This document shows, piece by piece, positions 1 through 11,069 of a DNA stretch of 64,000 bases. Under the pieces are notes generated by a model. That model was not told the DNA's origin and did no database searches. It saw only the letters and a list, made by a program, of their open reading frames with translations. Source of the stretch: Epichloe hybrida (taxonomy: Eukaryota > Ascomycota > Sordariomycetes > Hypocreales > Clavicipitaceae); the NCBI GenBank assembly GCA_019022495.1, contig JAFEKR010000011.1:62001-126000 (forward strand), in the 5' to 3' direction. The translations under genes and the position numbers were made by a program. Numbering within the stretch: the stretch's first letter is position 1; every line of letters begins with the position of its first letter.

Positions 1-122
1 TCTTGGCAGCGACGGAGCAGTCATTTTCCGACTGATCCTCATCCGTTATGCCCAAAGTAGAGTAACCCGAGTCTCGGCGTCCAGACACATTGCGCATCTG
101 CCATTCCAGCTTGTCCGAGGCC

Positions 123-154
<32 letters not shown>

Positions 155-1138
155 GCTGTAGTTGTAGTTGAACAGACTGGTGGTTGCGGTATAGCTCAGC
201 GACGGGTTCGGAGTATATATAGCCCTGCTGCCAAGATTTGGCAGCAAGTCGGTTGGCGCCGCACCAAAGAAAGTATACGAGGTAATTTTCCCCGATACCG
301 AATTGATTTTGGGGGGGGCACAGTCGGCCGATGACGGTGCAAACTCAAGGTCAATGCGCGCAACGGAGCCGGATGCCTTGTGCCCATCTGCAGAGAGCAT
401 GATGGCGCTGGGCTGGCTCGCAGAGACGGTCAACTTGCCAGTCTTGGCGGAGAAGAGGTTTTTGCGAATCGTCTTGGTTTTGGACATGGCATATCTCTCA
501 TCTCTGAAGGTAATGTCCAAGGGCGCGTCCTCTGGAAGTGATGGAAGGACTTTGACGATGTGGTAGCCTTCAAGAGTCTTTTGCTGTGCTTGGTCTGCTT
601 CGGTGACTTTGCGGTAAGCCCTCGCTTTGATGGAATACTCGATTTGGGCCATCTCAGGAGCTGAGTCGTCGGCTTCCCAGAAACCAACCGTCGGAGGCAA
701 TCGCAGATGATAGTCCTTGACGGCCGGGGAGGAGCAGTGATGGTTGCACGCGCCGATTGTGAGTTGATGAGGCACGACAAAATTGAATGGAATGTTGTAA
801 GTCTTGCCGCCAACAAAGACATTGTTGTCTGGGAGAGCAGATCTGTCAATGGGCATTCGCAGCTTCATGAAAGGCCGAAATGAATTGGCTGGGTATTGCT
901 GGACATAATCAAGCCGAGTGGCTGCAATTCCAGAAAAGATGATGTCAAAATCATCGAACTTGGCATCTTTCTGTGTTCGTACCACGGCATGGCCAGAAAT
1001 GGTCGACCCCGAGGTATACACCTTGGAGTTGAAGTGACCATCAATGGTGATTTTGATGTTGCTGATTTTCGGAGCAGCCGAGTTCTTGCAAGGCCGACAG
1101 TTGGCCAGAGAAGCCCCCGCTCCTGTGCCTGCGGTCAT
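1..1138 (-). CDS. Arrestin-like protein, 5' part (truncated by window edge)
   Basis: The reading frame is open without a stop from an ATG at 1138 to the left edge, giving 379 residues with no intron. The first half reads as an arrestin fold: beta-strand-like segments beginning with SNIKITIDGHF near residue 24, a YNIPFNFVVPHQL strand near residue 107, and a HLRLPPTVGFW segment near residue 136. After about residue 310 it becomes Asn-rich (a run from a GTT/AAC microsatellite at about 124-155) and loses obvious fold. Fungal arrestin-related proteins act as adaptors that bring ubiquitin ligase to plasma-membrane transporters. That role is family knowledge, and no PY motif is visible in the part present. 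The C-terminus lies outside the window. The frame is well supported; the exact subfamily is uncertain. Confidence 0.75.
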
Positions 1139-1329
1139 GATAAATGGCTATTGGTAAATAAATTGCTTGAACTCGGACACGTTGACTATGACGAACAATG
1201 TCGAATCTTGCTCCAAATGCTCTCTCGTGAACTGACTTTGCTATTCTCACCAGGAGTGCTGAGCTGACGACCACGCCCTGCTTTGGCCCTGCCCTTTGGT
1301 TTCGTTGTTGTATAACCCGTTTCTTTTGT

Positions 1330-1368
<39 letters not shown>

Positions 1369-4300
1369 TGAAACAACGTGAGCAAGAGACGTCCTTGGCC
1401 TTGTGGGCTGAGCCAATTTGAGCGGGAGAATAATAGCTGGCTCTTGTAGAGGCAACGGTGATCAATTGCCAATTTGTAAGTGGGGGTTTGTGAAGAATGG
1501 GCAATGGCAAGTATTAATAGTTGTATAGCTGTTTAAGGGTGAAATATTAGGGTCGAGCTTTCGTATTGGGGGTCTGGAGTTGGTGGTATAAGTCGTGAGT
1601 GGCGTTTGGGGGAAGGTGAATCCTATACAGACGGTGCAGTGCAGGAAATGATGGGACGTGAATAAGAACAGAAAGTCAAATTAAACCTCGTTTCTATGGA
1701 GAGTGCAAGAGGCACAGGGCAGAGAGCAGAGAGCAGGGAAGCAGAGAGCAGGGAAGCAGCAGGAACGGGGTGACGTGAAGCTGGCGACAACAAGGAAGCA
1801 TCGTGAAGAGGGCGGATGGGATTCATCTTTTATTCTCCGTCACTTGAGCCACGCCGTGGTATATGGAGATGGCGGAGAGCGTCGACCATTCTAGAGCTTT
1901 TTTGCAAGCTCCAGCTTGTCCAGCTGCCCAGCTGCCCCCCCTCGTCTTTGCGACGACGAGTGGAGGAAAGTGCCACCCATACGGATACGGAGCACATAAT
2001 AATAACCCAGCCCAGCCATACCAAGTTAATAACCCAGCAATGGGCCAGCAATGGGCCAGCATCAACGCGGTGCCGGTACCGGTACCATTCATTGGCAACA
2101 AGTGCACGCCACCTTTGCACGCCTGCCACCCTTTGGGCTCCATTTGGCTCCGTCCGGCTCCTCCCACCATCTTGATGTTGCTTATTAGCCTTTTTGCTTT
2201 GCATTGGCCGTGTGCAGCCGTGCAGTCCACCGGGAAGGAGGGAGGAATACTCATTACATATGTACTTGCAACACGGTGAGGTGGGATTTTTCCCGCAAGG
2301 CTTGTTGATGATCGCGATCCAGGCCGATTTGGCCGATTTGGCCGATTTGGCCGATTTGGCCGATTTGGCCGTGGTGGCTCCTTCTGCCTCCAGCCGCCGC
2401 CACTTGTTGGAGTTGCTGCCTTCCAAGGCAAGAACGTTGTCTCGACTGAACACGGCAACCTTCTGCACGTCGTGTCAAAACGCGTCAACGCCCGTCAACG
2501 CCATAATACGGAGTATGTACCATCCAACTTGCAAAGCCATCTTTGCTAATAAATGCCCGTGCTGCGAAACAGAGTTGAGCCATGCTGCACTAATCCATCC
2601 GTAACTCCTCTTTATCCATCAACACCTTTGCGCCGTCTGTTCGTACCCCTCTCCAGAGCAAGCAGATCGGTCTGCTGCCCTGATCTGAATTTGCAGGCTT
2701 GGTTTTTTTTTTTTTTTTTTTTTTTTTTGCATGCCAGGTTAACACATACCTTGGCGTACCAAGTGGCAGCCACACACAAATCGATCGGCCAGCACGCACT
2801 GGCAGCCATGGATAATGCTTGATAATGCTTCAGTGCTCCGGCAGACGGCTCGTTTCATGTTTCTGACGGCGTCCACTTAACAACGCTGGCCCTGCCGTTA
2901 TTTGCCGTTATAACATGCATTATTATGTTCGTCTTCCTTGATATCGCACCACGATGACAATGTCAAGGCTGCGATGACGGGCAAGTCCTACATACACCCT
3001 GGTTTGACCCGTTTGACCCGTTTGACCCCCAGCGAATTGTTGCCCTCCTGATATCATCGATGGCGTCAAGCACGTTTTCGTTTCCGTCCACACTCTAATG
3101 CTTTCAATGGAGTTTCCCACCAGCCAGTCGCACTACTACTCCGCACCCGTCCACACAACTTTACCTCCCACTGTACGGATTACGCACCCCAACAAACGCG
3201 TTTTGTCCGCGTGTGAATTGTCTCTCACACGGCCAGTCCCGGTTTTTGTGTTATTTCTCGGTTACATCGATCGCATCACACATCACGTAGTGCGTATTAC
3301 GTATCACAAGTAGAGCAAACGGCTTTCATCTGGCATCATGGCCTCGACCACAGTTCATGTATAAACATAGTCGCAAGGGCTCGTAACTGACGGCGCGCTC
3401 CAACTCCACGTCTCCTCACCCGGGTTTTAATGAGCTTTTGCGAACCAGATTAGCGTCATTGAGGTACGGAGCACCTGGTGGTGAAGAATCTTTCGGTATC
3501 CTGAAACCCTGGTTCGGACTTGAACCCCTGGTTCGGGATGCATGTCGACAACAATTGCATATGTACATATGGTTGAATGCTACGGACTAGTCTCGCGGAC
3601 ATACGATTTATTCACCCACCGTATGACCCAACCGCCTTACGGATTACTCGGTACGGACTACGCAGGAAGCAATCAATAAATGGTAGGTAATAAGGAAGGA
3701 TGGGCTGCTGCAAGCCTCGCGAATGGGCGCTTTGTCGACGAATGAATCGGAAGAATGCCAGCACCGCACACCCTCCCGAAAGGGGCAAGGAAACTCTGCA
3801 GGGGCAGCAAGCCAGGTGGTTGTGGCCTGTCACGAAGCAGCCCAAGGCCCGAACGGGTGACTGTTGAAGCCACTGGCAGAGGCTTCGGCAAACCAGACAA
3901 CACCAAAGCTGTTATTGTTATGTATGGGTTCATTCCTCCAAAAAAAAACATACCCACTCGGAGATCCCAGCTTCTTTTGGTATTTCTGCTGCAGAATCCA
4001 AAGGCAAATCCGGGCATCTAGGGCGATATGCATTGCCAGTGAGCTTCTTTGTGCAAGTGCGGGGAGAAGGTTTGACCCTTGACGACAACACAACACCTCG
4101 TATATTTTGACGCTTTGAATGGCATTATTGATTGTTTGCTTTCACGCCTGGATGAAGCGAAAGCAACACATGTGGCGCATGCGGAAAGGAGACAGAATTT
4201 TTTTTCTGATCATGCGGCCACTGGTGGTGCGGCCGTGATCCGATATCGCCAATTAACGATGTCAACAAGGTAGCCATGATCACTACTAACTAGCCGAGAA

Positions 4301-5667
4301 AAGTCTGTCTTTACACACACCCCCCCCCCCCTTCCAAGAGCCTCCGGAATAAGCAGTCCTCCACCATAATACAGCCAGCCACCAGGGGAGGTAAGGGGGG
4401 TAGGGATCTGGCTTTTTTGGCTACGGAGGATAACGTACGGATTATATGTACGTCCATTTTTAAATAATTACAGAGAGATTCATGAGCAAAGAAGCTGCCT
4501 ACTGCGTTGTGTGGGTTGCATCGTGCATCGGAACCCCGAAATGCTCGATTGCGCCATGTTCGCACAAGCAAAGAGCGTGCCTGTGTGCGCCCTCCCACCT
4601 CAAGGTGAGATTGGATAACTTCTCGGCGTCTCTCTCACAAGGCATGCGCCAAACTCCACGATGCGAATTTCAATCCCGAGATCGATAACGCGTTCCCCCT
4701 TGCCAACTGAAAGGGGTATCCATCAAAATGATATGCACGATGTGCCAGGCCATGGCCCCCTCTGGCTTAGCGCGTGAATTTTTAATTGGATCTTTGACTC
4801 ACGCACATCCGGACTTGTAGCCTCAACAAGTGGTCCGTTTCTTTTTTTTTCTCGTCGCTTACAAGACATGTTGCTTCTCTTGACTACCACGGCACGAACG
4901 CCGCCTCTCCAGGTCCCCAGGGGCTTGCTTGCTTTCCAAAGAAGAAGGCGCGACGGCGACGGGGTTTTGTCGCTCATATGGAATCGTGAGTCATCTTATT
5001 GCGCCGGCAATACCGCACTCCCTCCCCCTCCAGGCTCCCACAGGTATGATGATGGCGTGCATGTCAAGGGCTGACGAGCCGGGTTGAACCGAGTGATGGC
5101 CACCCTCTTGTTATTGACTTGACTCAGATGTTGTTGTGTTTTACGACTTGACTGGACCATGGCCATGGCGCACATGCGAAAGTCAGTTTGCCATTTGCCA
5201 CTTGCCACGAGCGAGTGTCTGTCTGCGACGGGAACGGGTCGAACTCGTTGTTGAGGAAATTCTCAGTAAGCGTTTTACATGGCTTGTCGATCTGCTCTGG
5301 GTAGGTAGGGCTGGGGAACAAGAATGATGGATGATGTTGGCGATACAGCGTTGAGAAGAAACGTCATGTGACACGGCTGTATTACCCTGCACGGTGGACC
5401 TATGAATGAATATAAAGGCAAGGATGAACAAAGGACTTATAGGAGCAAGCCTGATCACGTCATTCGAATATACTGCACATGCAAATTTGGAATTCCCGGA
5501 GTCTTGCGCAGCATCGTGCTTAGATTGAGTGATTGGGCTATTACGAGGGCCATCTCAACGGCCGTATTGACGTTGACGTGCAATGCCGACGATGGATTCT
5601 ACGGCCTGACCTTCTGGTCTCTATGCGTTTGAAAAGGGCTCCGGCATTTGTAGAGCAACACGTTTTT
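1139..5667. other. Long gene-free stretch (4.5 kb)
   Basis: I see no supportable gene. Open frames of up to 220 codons at 1823-2488 exist in several frames at once and are explained by the 9-nt tandem repeat at 2322-2370, which cannot create stops. The stretch holds T27 runs at 1343-1369 and 2703-2729, a perfect 14-bp palindrome CATATGTACATATG at 3558-3571, and several copies of the TACGGAGTA/TACGGATTAC motif (2507, 3174, 3638, 4436). The part next to 1138 is presumably the arrestin promoter and 5' leader. The part next to 5667 should contain the 3' UTR of the ZIP gene. Confidence 0.6.
2322..2370. repeat. Tandem repeat, 9-nt unit GGCCGATTT
   Basis: Five perfect copies of a 9-nt unit plus 4 nt of a sixth. 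Because the unit is a multiple of three, it keeps frames open on both strands and produces artefact ORFs with repeated tripeptides. Confidence 0.95.
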
Positions 5668-6963
5668 TCAATCGTGCCATGAAATGTACAGCATGATACC
5701 AGCACCGACCGCCACAGCCGTAAACTGCACAAGAGCCTTGCGCAGCTCCTCCATCTTATTCGAGCCCGTCTCCAAGAGCTCCGGGATGACAGCCACGGTG
5801 CCGACGTACAGGAACGTTCCGGCCGTAAAGGGCAAGAGCATGTCGCCCCAGGTCTAATATTCACAACCTAGTCAGTTCCCAAAAAAAAGAGGAAAGGGAG
5901 GGGAAAATGAAATATAGAAAAAAAAAAAAAAAAAAAAAAACCTACCAAGCTTGTTCCCCATAATCCAGCATTCCTAGGCATAAACGCATCCGAACCGGCC
6001 TTCTGTCCACCAGTAAACTCCTGCACAGCAATGCCAATCAGCGTGCCGAGGAAGGCACCGATGGCAGTAACGAACTGCGAGGCCATGGCGGCGCGCTTGG
6101 AAAAGCCAGACTGCACGAGCAGCGCAAAGTCGCCGACCTCGTGGGGGATTTCGTGGAAAAAGACTGCGACAGTGGTGGTGGCGCCGATGGTGGGCGAGGC
6201 GTAGAAACTGGCCGACATGGCGAGGCCATCTGTGATGTTGTGTGTGAAGTCGGCACTGCGAACAATGTTGTTGTTACTAATGGGGGGCAAGGAAAGAAGG
6301 AGAGGTCAAAAAAAAAAAGATGATGAAGAAGAAGAACACGCACATCAGGTTCAGATATCCGCCCAGCTTCACACTAGGATTCACCTCCTTCTTCTCGGTC
6401 GCCGTCTTCACAACAACCTCCTTCTTCCCCTTCTTCCTGGCCCTAACTTGCCCATCTGCGTCACCGTCCGCGCCCGTCGTCACAGCCGCGCTCTTCTCCT
6501 CAACCCAATGCGCATGACCACCGTGGGAGTGGTCGTGCCCGTGCCCGGCACCGCCCGTCGCGATCCTCAACCCCTTGTCCATGGCCACAAACGTCATGAA
6601 GCCCACGAGGATGGCCAGGCCGAGTACCAAGTTCCGGTTCGGCTCGACGAGCACAAACCTCGCCGCATCGGACTCGTCCTCGCCCACGAAAATCTCGGGG
6701 AGCAAGTGGAACAGCGTGTCGCCCATGAGCCCGCCCACGGCGAACGCAACCATGACGCTCAGCGACGCAGGGTCAATGTTGGCGGGGACCAGCGCGAGCA
6801 ACAAGTTCGGGGGACCCGAGATGTACAGCGTCGCGAGGAGGGCGTTTACGGCCGGCGAGCCGGGGAAGAGCACGCCGAAGAGGCGCGTCGTGAGGGACGA
6901 CGCCGCCGCCGCATGGTGGGCGTGCTTGAGGGCGCCGAGTTGCTGGACAATCGGGCAAGTCTT

Positions 6964-6996
<33 letters not shown>

Positions 6997-7213
6997 AGCC
7001 ACTTGTTTGGCAAAGAAAACAAAACCCCCCACCATCACCAGTTGCCACAGGGCACCGGGCAACGAACGAACGAACCTGTAATTGAGCGTCCAGCTCCTCC
7101 AAGCTCATGGCCCCAAGGGCATTCTCGCTCGTCACGCCCTGCGGCGCCGCCAGCACGCATGCTGCGACGCACAGCGCCAGGGCCAGCCACGCGGCGATCC
7201 GGACACGCGCCAT
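5668..7213 (-). CDS. ZIP-family zinc/metal transporter (ZIP7/Yke4-like)
   Basis: Four exons: 7213-7076, 6960-6344, 6255-5946, 5853-5668, coding for 416 residues. The ATG at 7213 begins a hydrophobic signal-like segment ([18 protein letters not shown]). Family signatures are clear: FHLLPEIF, a His-rich loop ([13 protein letters not shown]) typical of the cytosolic metal loop, HNITDGLA and [11 protein letters not shown] (the metal-binding helices IV and V), and a C-terminal [19 protein letters not shown]. Relatives move zinc from ER or Golgi to cytosol, and the combination of N-terminal signal, His loop and HEIPHEVGD favours the ZIP7/Yke4 group. Intron 1 (6961-7075) contains a (GAC)9 run. A different splice choice (donor at 7071, acceptor at 7002) also keeps frame and would add about 15 residues rich in Asp. 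Intron 3 (5854-5945) contains a 23-nt T run on the sense strand. Confidence 0.9.
6964..6990. repeat. Trinucleotide repeat (GTC)9 in ZIP intron 1
   Basis: Nine GTC units (GAC on the gene strand) lie inside the proposed first intron of the ZIP gene, just before its acceptor. They would encode poly-Asp if the alternative acceptor at 7002 were used. Confidence 0.9.
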
Positions 7214-7998
7214 TTGGGCCCAAAAAAAAAAGGAAGGAAAGAAAGAAAGAAAGGCTTCGCGTCAATTGAACGGCAATGGGGGACTTGACGGGCGGATAAA
7301 ACGAGACGAAACGGCTAGGTAGGTGACGTGACGGGTGCCAGCACGAGGGATTGCGAACTACGATTGACACGAGATGAGAATGATGGGTGGAAGGAAGCAC
7401 AGATGGGATGTTGTCCTGAAATCGGTGTGCCGGCACGAGAGCTTTCCCGTCCCGGTCCCGGTCCTGATGTCATCAGGGATGAATGCCCCCCCAAATCCAG
7501 CTGTCACAGGCTTTCTGGTCAATCACACTTCAATCACACTTCATTCACACTTCAATCACGCTGGGGTGTCACCGTGTCACCGTGTCAGGGACTCAGGAAA
7601 TCGGGGACTCGAGGGTCTGAATCATCCTGGCCGAGACGCGCTTGCTGCGAAAAGCTACGCGAACCCACATGCACTTACTTCATTAATGCACGTATCGGAG
7701 CATCACGAATACACTGTCCGCCATGTTGTGGTGACATCAATCATCATGCTGATTCCGGCCTTCTATGTGTCTATCCAACTGAGATGAGTCTTGTCCCATG
7801 CTCTTCTTGCCCAATCCGTCAGCCATACGAGCGGATCACGCATTGTCGTGACGTTGAAAACAACAATTTTTTCCATGTACAAGTGCGGGCGTCCGAACAG
7901 CAAACACGCCCACTGAGTTTTTCGTCCCCCCCAATGATGAATATACTACATGGCTTAGTGTGAAAGAACTAGTGTTCGAAACAAAAAGAATCCACATT
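7214..7998. other. Intergenic: upstream of ZIP gene, downstream of GH17 gene
   Basis: This should contain the ZIP promoter and 5' leader and the GH17 3' UTR. It holds a run of near-identical CAATCACACTT direct repeats at about 7520-7560. A 211-codon plus-strand frame covers 7328-7963 but starts at GTG, has Cys/Pro/Ser-rich non-protein-like composition and no recognisable domain, so it is not called. Confidence 0.55.
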
Positions 7999-9367
7999 TT
8001 ACAGGGCAGCAGCAGCCATGACAACACCGGCGGCAACACCAGCAAAGGCTTTCAGGTGGCTGGCGGCGTTGGTAGGGACCGTAACGACGGAAGATGTGGT
8101 ACCAGTGCCAGCCGTGGGGGCGACGCTTGCGGAGCCGCCGTCAATGGTGGTGGCAACACCGCCGCCACCAGGGCCATTGTTCAAGGATGTGGCAGGGGGG
8201 GCAACGGTGGCTGCCTGGCTGGTCTGGCCCTGGCCCTGGCCCTGGCTCTGGCTCTGGCTCTGCTGAGACTTGCTCTGGCTTGAGGCAGCAGATCCGTTGG
8301 TGCTGGGCTGAGACTGAGAAGCGGCGGTGGTAGGCTTCTGGGCGTCAGAGGTAGAAGTAGAAGCGCTCTCGGACTGAGAGCCGGCGGCTCGGCTGCTGCT
8401 GCGAGCAGGTTTGGTCTCGTGGCCCTTGCAGGAAAGGTCGTACACAGGCTTGGTGGAGAGGGTAGATCCAATGACGCCAAAAGCAGGGCTGGGCATGGTA
8501 GGAGCACCATCTTGGAGAGTGAACCACCACACGTTGGTGTTGTCAAACATGGGGCAACCGACCTCGCGCCAGTAGGTCTGGGCGTCCTTGGTTCCAGGAA
8601 CAGCCTTGTTCTCGGTAGGGCCGCTCACAGGCCAGCCAGTCTCGGTGATGTAGATGGGCTTGCCGCCAGATACCTTCTTGACCTTGTCGAGGGCATCCTG
8701 GAAGAGCTGGGCGCCGTTCTCAATGCCGTTGGGCTTGGTGTTCTCGTAGTAGGGGTAGGTGTCCATGCCAACCCAGTCAAGAGCATCGATGACGGGCTTG
8801 TTGGTGTCGTTGGAGTAGGCGTTCCAGGTGTCGACGTGGCCGATGGGGGCCTTCTCGAGGCATGAGCCCTTGATGGTGTCACGAACCTCTTTGATGTATT
8901 TGACGAGAACATCGGGAGCAGCTCCGGGGTCAGGGAGAGTTCTTCTGACCAGTTGGAGAGATGCGGTACAAGTCTTCGCTGCCGACGGAGATGCCGGCAA
9001 CAAGGCCATCGAGCTGCTGACAGTACTGATCGATGGTGTTCTTGAGAGCAGCAAGCTCTTGGTTGAATGCTTCCTGACCGGCGGACGCCCACAAGCCAAA
9101 CAGCAGGCTGGTCTTGGTTTTGATGGCGGCAGGAATGGCGGCGATGGGCTGGTTGTTGGGAGTGCCGGCCTGGATCATGGTGTACAATCGAGCACTGGTG
9201 AACTTGCCATCGGTGCCCTCGAGGCCCTGGGCCGTTTTGAACTCGGCCTCGAAATCAGACTCGACCTTGATTCTGCCATCGGTGAACTTGTTGCCATAGT
9301 TGAAACCGTTGAAGGCGGCGCTGGCGCCGGAAATGGCCGCGGCCAAGGTGAAGAGACGGGAAGGCAT
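7999..9367 (-). CDS. GH17 endo-beta-1,3-glucanase, GPI-anchor type, with an internal +1 frameshift
   Basis: The ATG at 9367 starts a signal peptide ([17 protein letters not shown]) followed by a GH17 catalytic domain. The acid/base Glu is in [11 protein letters not shown] and the nucleophile Glu in [11 protein letters not shown]. After the domain comes a Ser/Gln/Gly-rich stalk with [16 protein letters not shown] repeats and a C-terminal hydrophobic tail ([18 protein letters not shown]), a GPI-signal layout as in EglC-like cell-wall enzymes. The frame is broken at 8933-8935: the GGG (CCC on the gene strand) carries one base too many. Upstream the frame stops 3 codons after SPTGQKN, while the rest ([19 protein letters not shown]) continues in another frame. 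No intron can explain this, because the only GT...AG span is under 30 nt. Either it is a sequence error in a short homopolymer or a true inactivating mutation. Without the shift the enzyme would have about 455 residues. Confidence 0.85.
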
Positions 9368-11069
9368 CGTCGTCGTTATTAATGTGAATGGGTGTACGTT
9401 TTCAGCAGTTCGGTCAGTAATAAATAACGAAAGGTCGGATGTTAGTCGTTGTCCGTGTAATTAAATAATACAATTCGGAACCCCCAAGCGAAAGACAAGT
9501 GAAAGATGATGGGATGAAATTCAGAGGTAGAGAGAAGATGGAGGAGCAAGAAAAGAGGAGACGAAGAGCAGAGCGGGAGAGGGGGGCCCGAATCATTATT
9601 ATGTACAATAAAATCATGGCGAAGCCAAGCCAAGCCAAGTAAAGAAAGTTTCGTTTCTTTTGGCTCAGTCGAAGTTGCCTGCCATGCCGGTTGGATCTGG
9701 TTTCTGGCAATCGTTGGGCTGTCAGTGGCTGAACGGCCGCGAGTTGTGGATGGACTGTGGACTTGTGGATTGTGGGGTTTAAGCGGGGCCACGCTTTGCT
9801 TTCCCCCTGAACTTCGCCTGAACACCACCTGGACACCGCCTGAGAATAACCGAGGCGTTAGCGTCAGCGTCAGCGTCAGCGTCAGCGTCAAGCGTCTCTC
9901 GACAGGAAAAGGAAAACAAACGACGCCAAGTCTTGTCACTTGTTTTGTTGTTCAGGGACCCCTCCTCGCTCGCAGCATGGACACACAGGATGTCCGACTT
10001 CCAAACAACGCAGCAGCAGCAGCAAGCAAGCTCTGCCTTTGCTTCCTGCAGCTCGCTCACTCTCACTGCCTGCCCATGTATGTACAAATGTAGCAACTTC
10101 CCCGGAGCCATCCACTTTACTTTCCAGTCTTCTATTCCCGGCCAGCCCGGAGAAAAATACGAGGACACCATTTCACAGCCTTGACGTCACGAGCGGGTTT
10201 CATTGGCGGCCCACAATGCCCAAATCATCCCCGCCAAACCTGCCCGTTCGCTCAGCAACAAGTTGGCGGCATTCTTGGGCCAATTGTCATGTTGCTGTTT
10301 GTGTTGTAAATTGGTATTCGGACAATAAATGGCACCGACGAATTGGCCGACAACTCACACCGCAGCGCCGATCAAAACACACATTCCGGAGACACAAAAA
10401 AAAACTAAAAAAAAAACTGGGTATGCATAGTAAGCGAATGAACCAGGACAGCTCAAATCCCCGATCCGAAGCCAGAACCTTGAAGTCCAATGAATGTGTG
10501 TACTCCGCAGCCAGCTTGCTTCTTCCTTGACTCCTGGACACCTAATCCGTGTGATACATTATCATGGAGGCAAAGGCTTACCCTATATACAGTGCGCAGT
10601 GCGCAACGCATAGTGCACTTCCATTTCTTGACGTCCGACACTACTTCAACACCATCATCAACTTGTAATTGTACCAGCTGATAACTCGCATCATGTGGAT
10701 TTTGTGTAATGACACCCGAGCATCGAGTGCAGAGGTCGGTTTAGCCAGCTACCCTGGAATATAACATGCAACCAACCCCTTGGACCTGCTGTCGATGCAC
10801 AACCTCCATTCTCGACATACAATGACATGGCTTCAACGGTATTCGTTGCAGACGCGTGTGCACTCTACACCCAATGAAACTTGCGTGTTGCTCGTCACCC
10901 ATACCACCTTTGGTCCTGCAAACGCTTAGACGAACCCCCTTATCCCGCGCAATCCAGACGACTTCTTTTCTTTTTTTGGTTTCCCCGATCCGCTACTGCC
11001 ATCGTCTTTGCTCTTGTCGCGCGACTCTCGGCGGAGTCTCTGGAAACCACCTATGTGCACGTGAACTTG
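9368..11069. other. Intergenic, GH17 promoter side and TSC1 3' side
   Basis: No gene is supported. It contains five perfect copies of GCGTCA at 9861-9890, short A runs near 10395-10410, and unremarkable single-copy sequence. GH17 5' leader is expected next to 9367 and TSC1 3' UTR next to 11070. Confidence 0.55.
9861..9890. repeat. Tandem hexanucleotide repeat (GCGTCA)5
   Basis: Five exact copies of GCGTCA lie about 500 bp upstream of the GH17 start. Confidence 0.9.

Noticed and set aside
1823..2488. 221- and 212-codon minus-strand ORFs in two overlapping frames
   Set aside because: Both frames pass through the 9-nt repeat that cannot produce stops; the predicted proteins contain repeat tripeptides and no domain.
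3505..3541. CCCTGGTTCGG direct repeat with an intervening partial inverted repeat, first thought to be a tRNA fragment
   Set aside because: No acceptor stem, anticodon arm or A box; only a short repeat.
7328..7963. 211-codon plus-strand ORF between ZIP and GH17 genes
   Set aside because: Starts at GTG, composition is Cys/Pro/Ser/Arg-rich without hydrophobic periodicity, no domain, overlaps likely UTR/promoter sequence.
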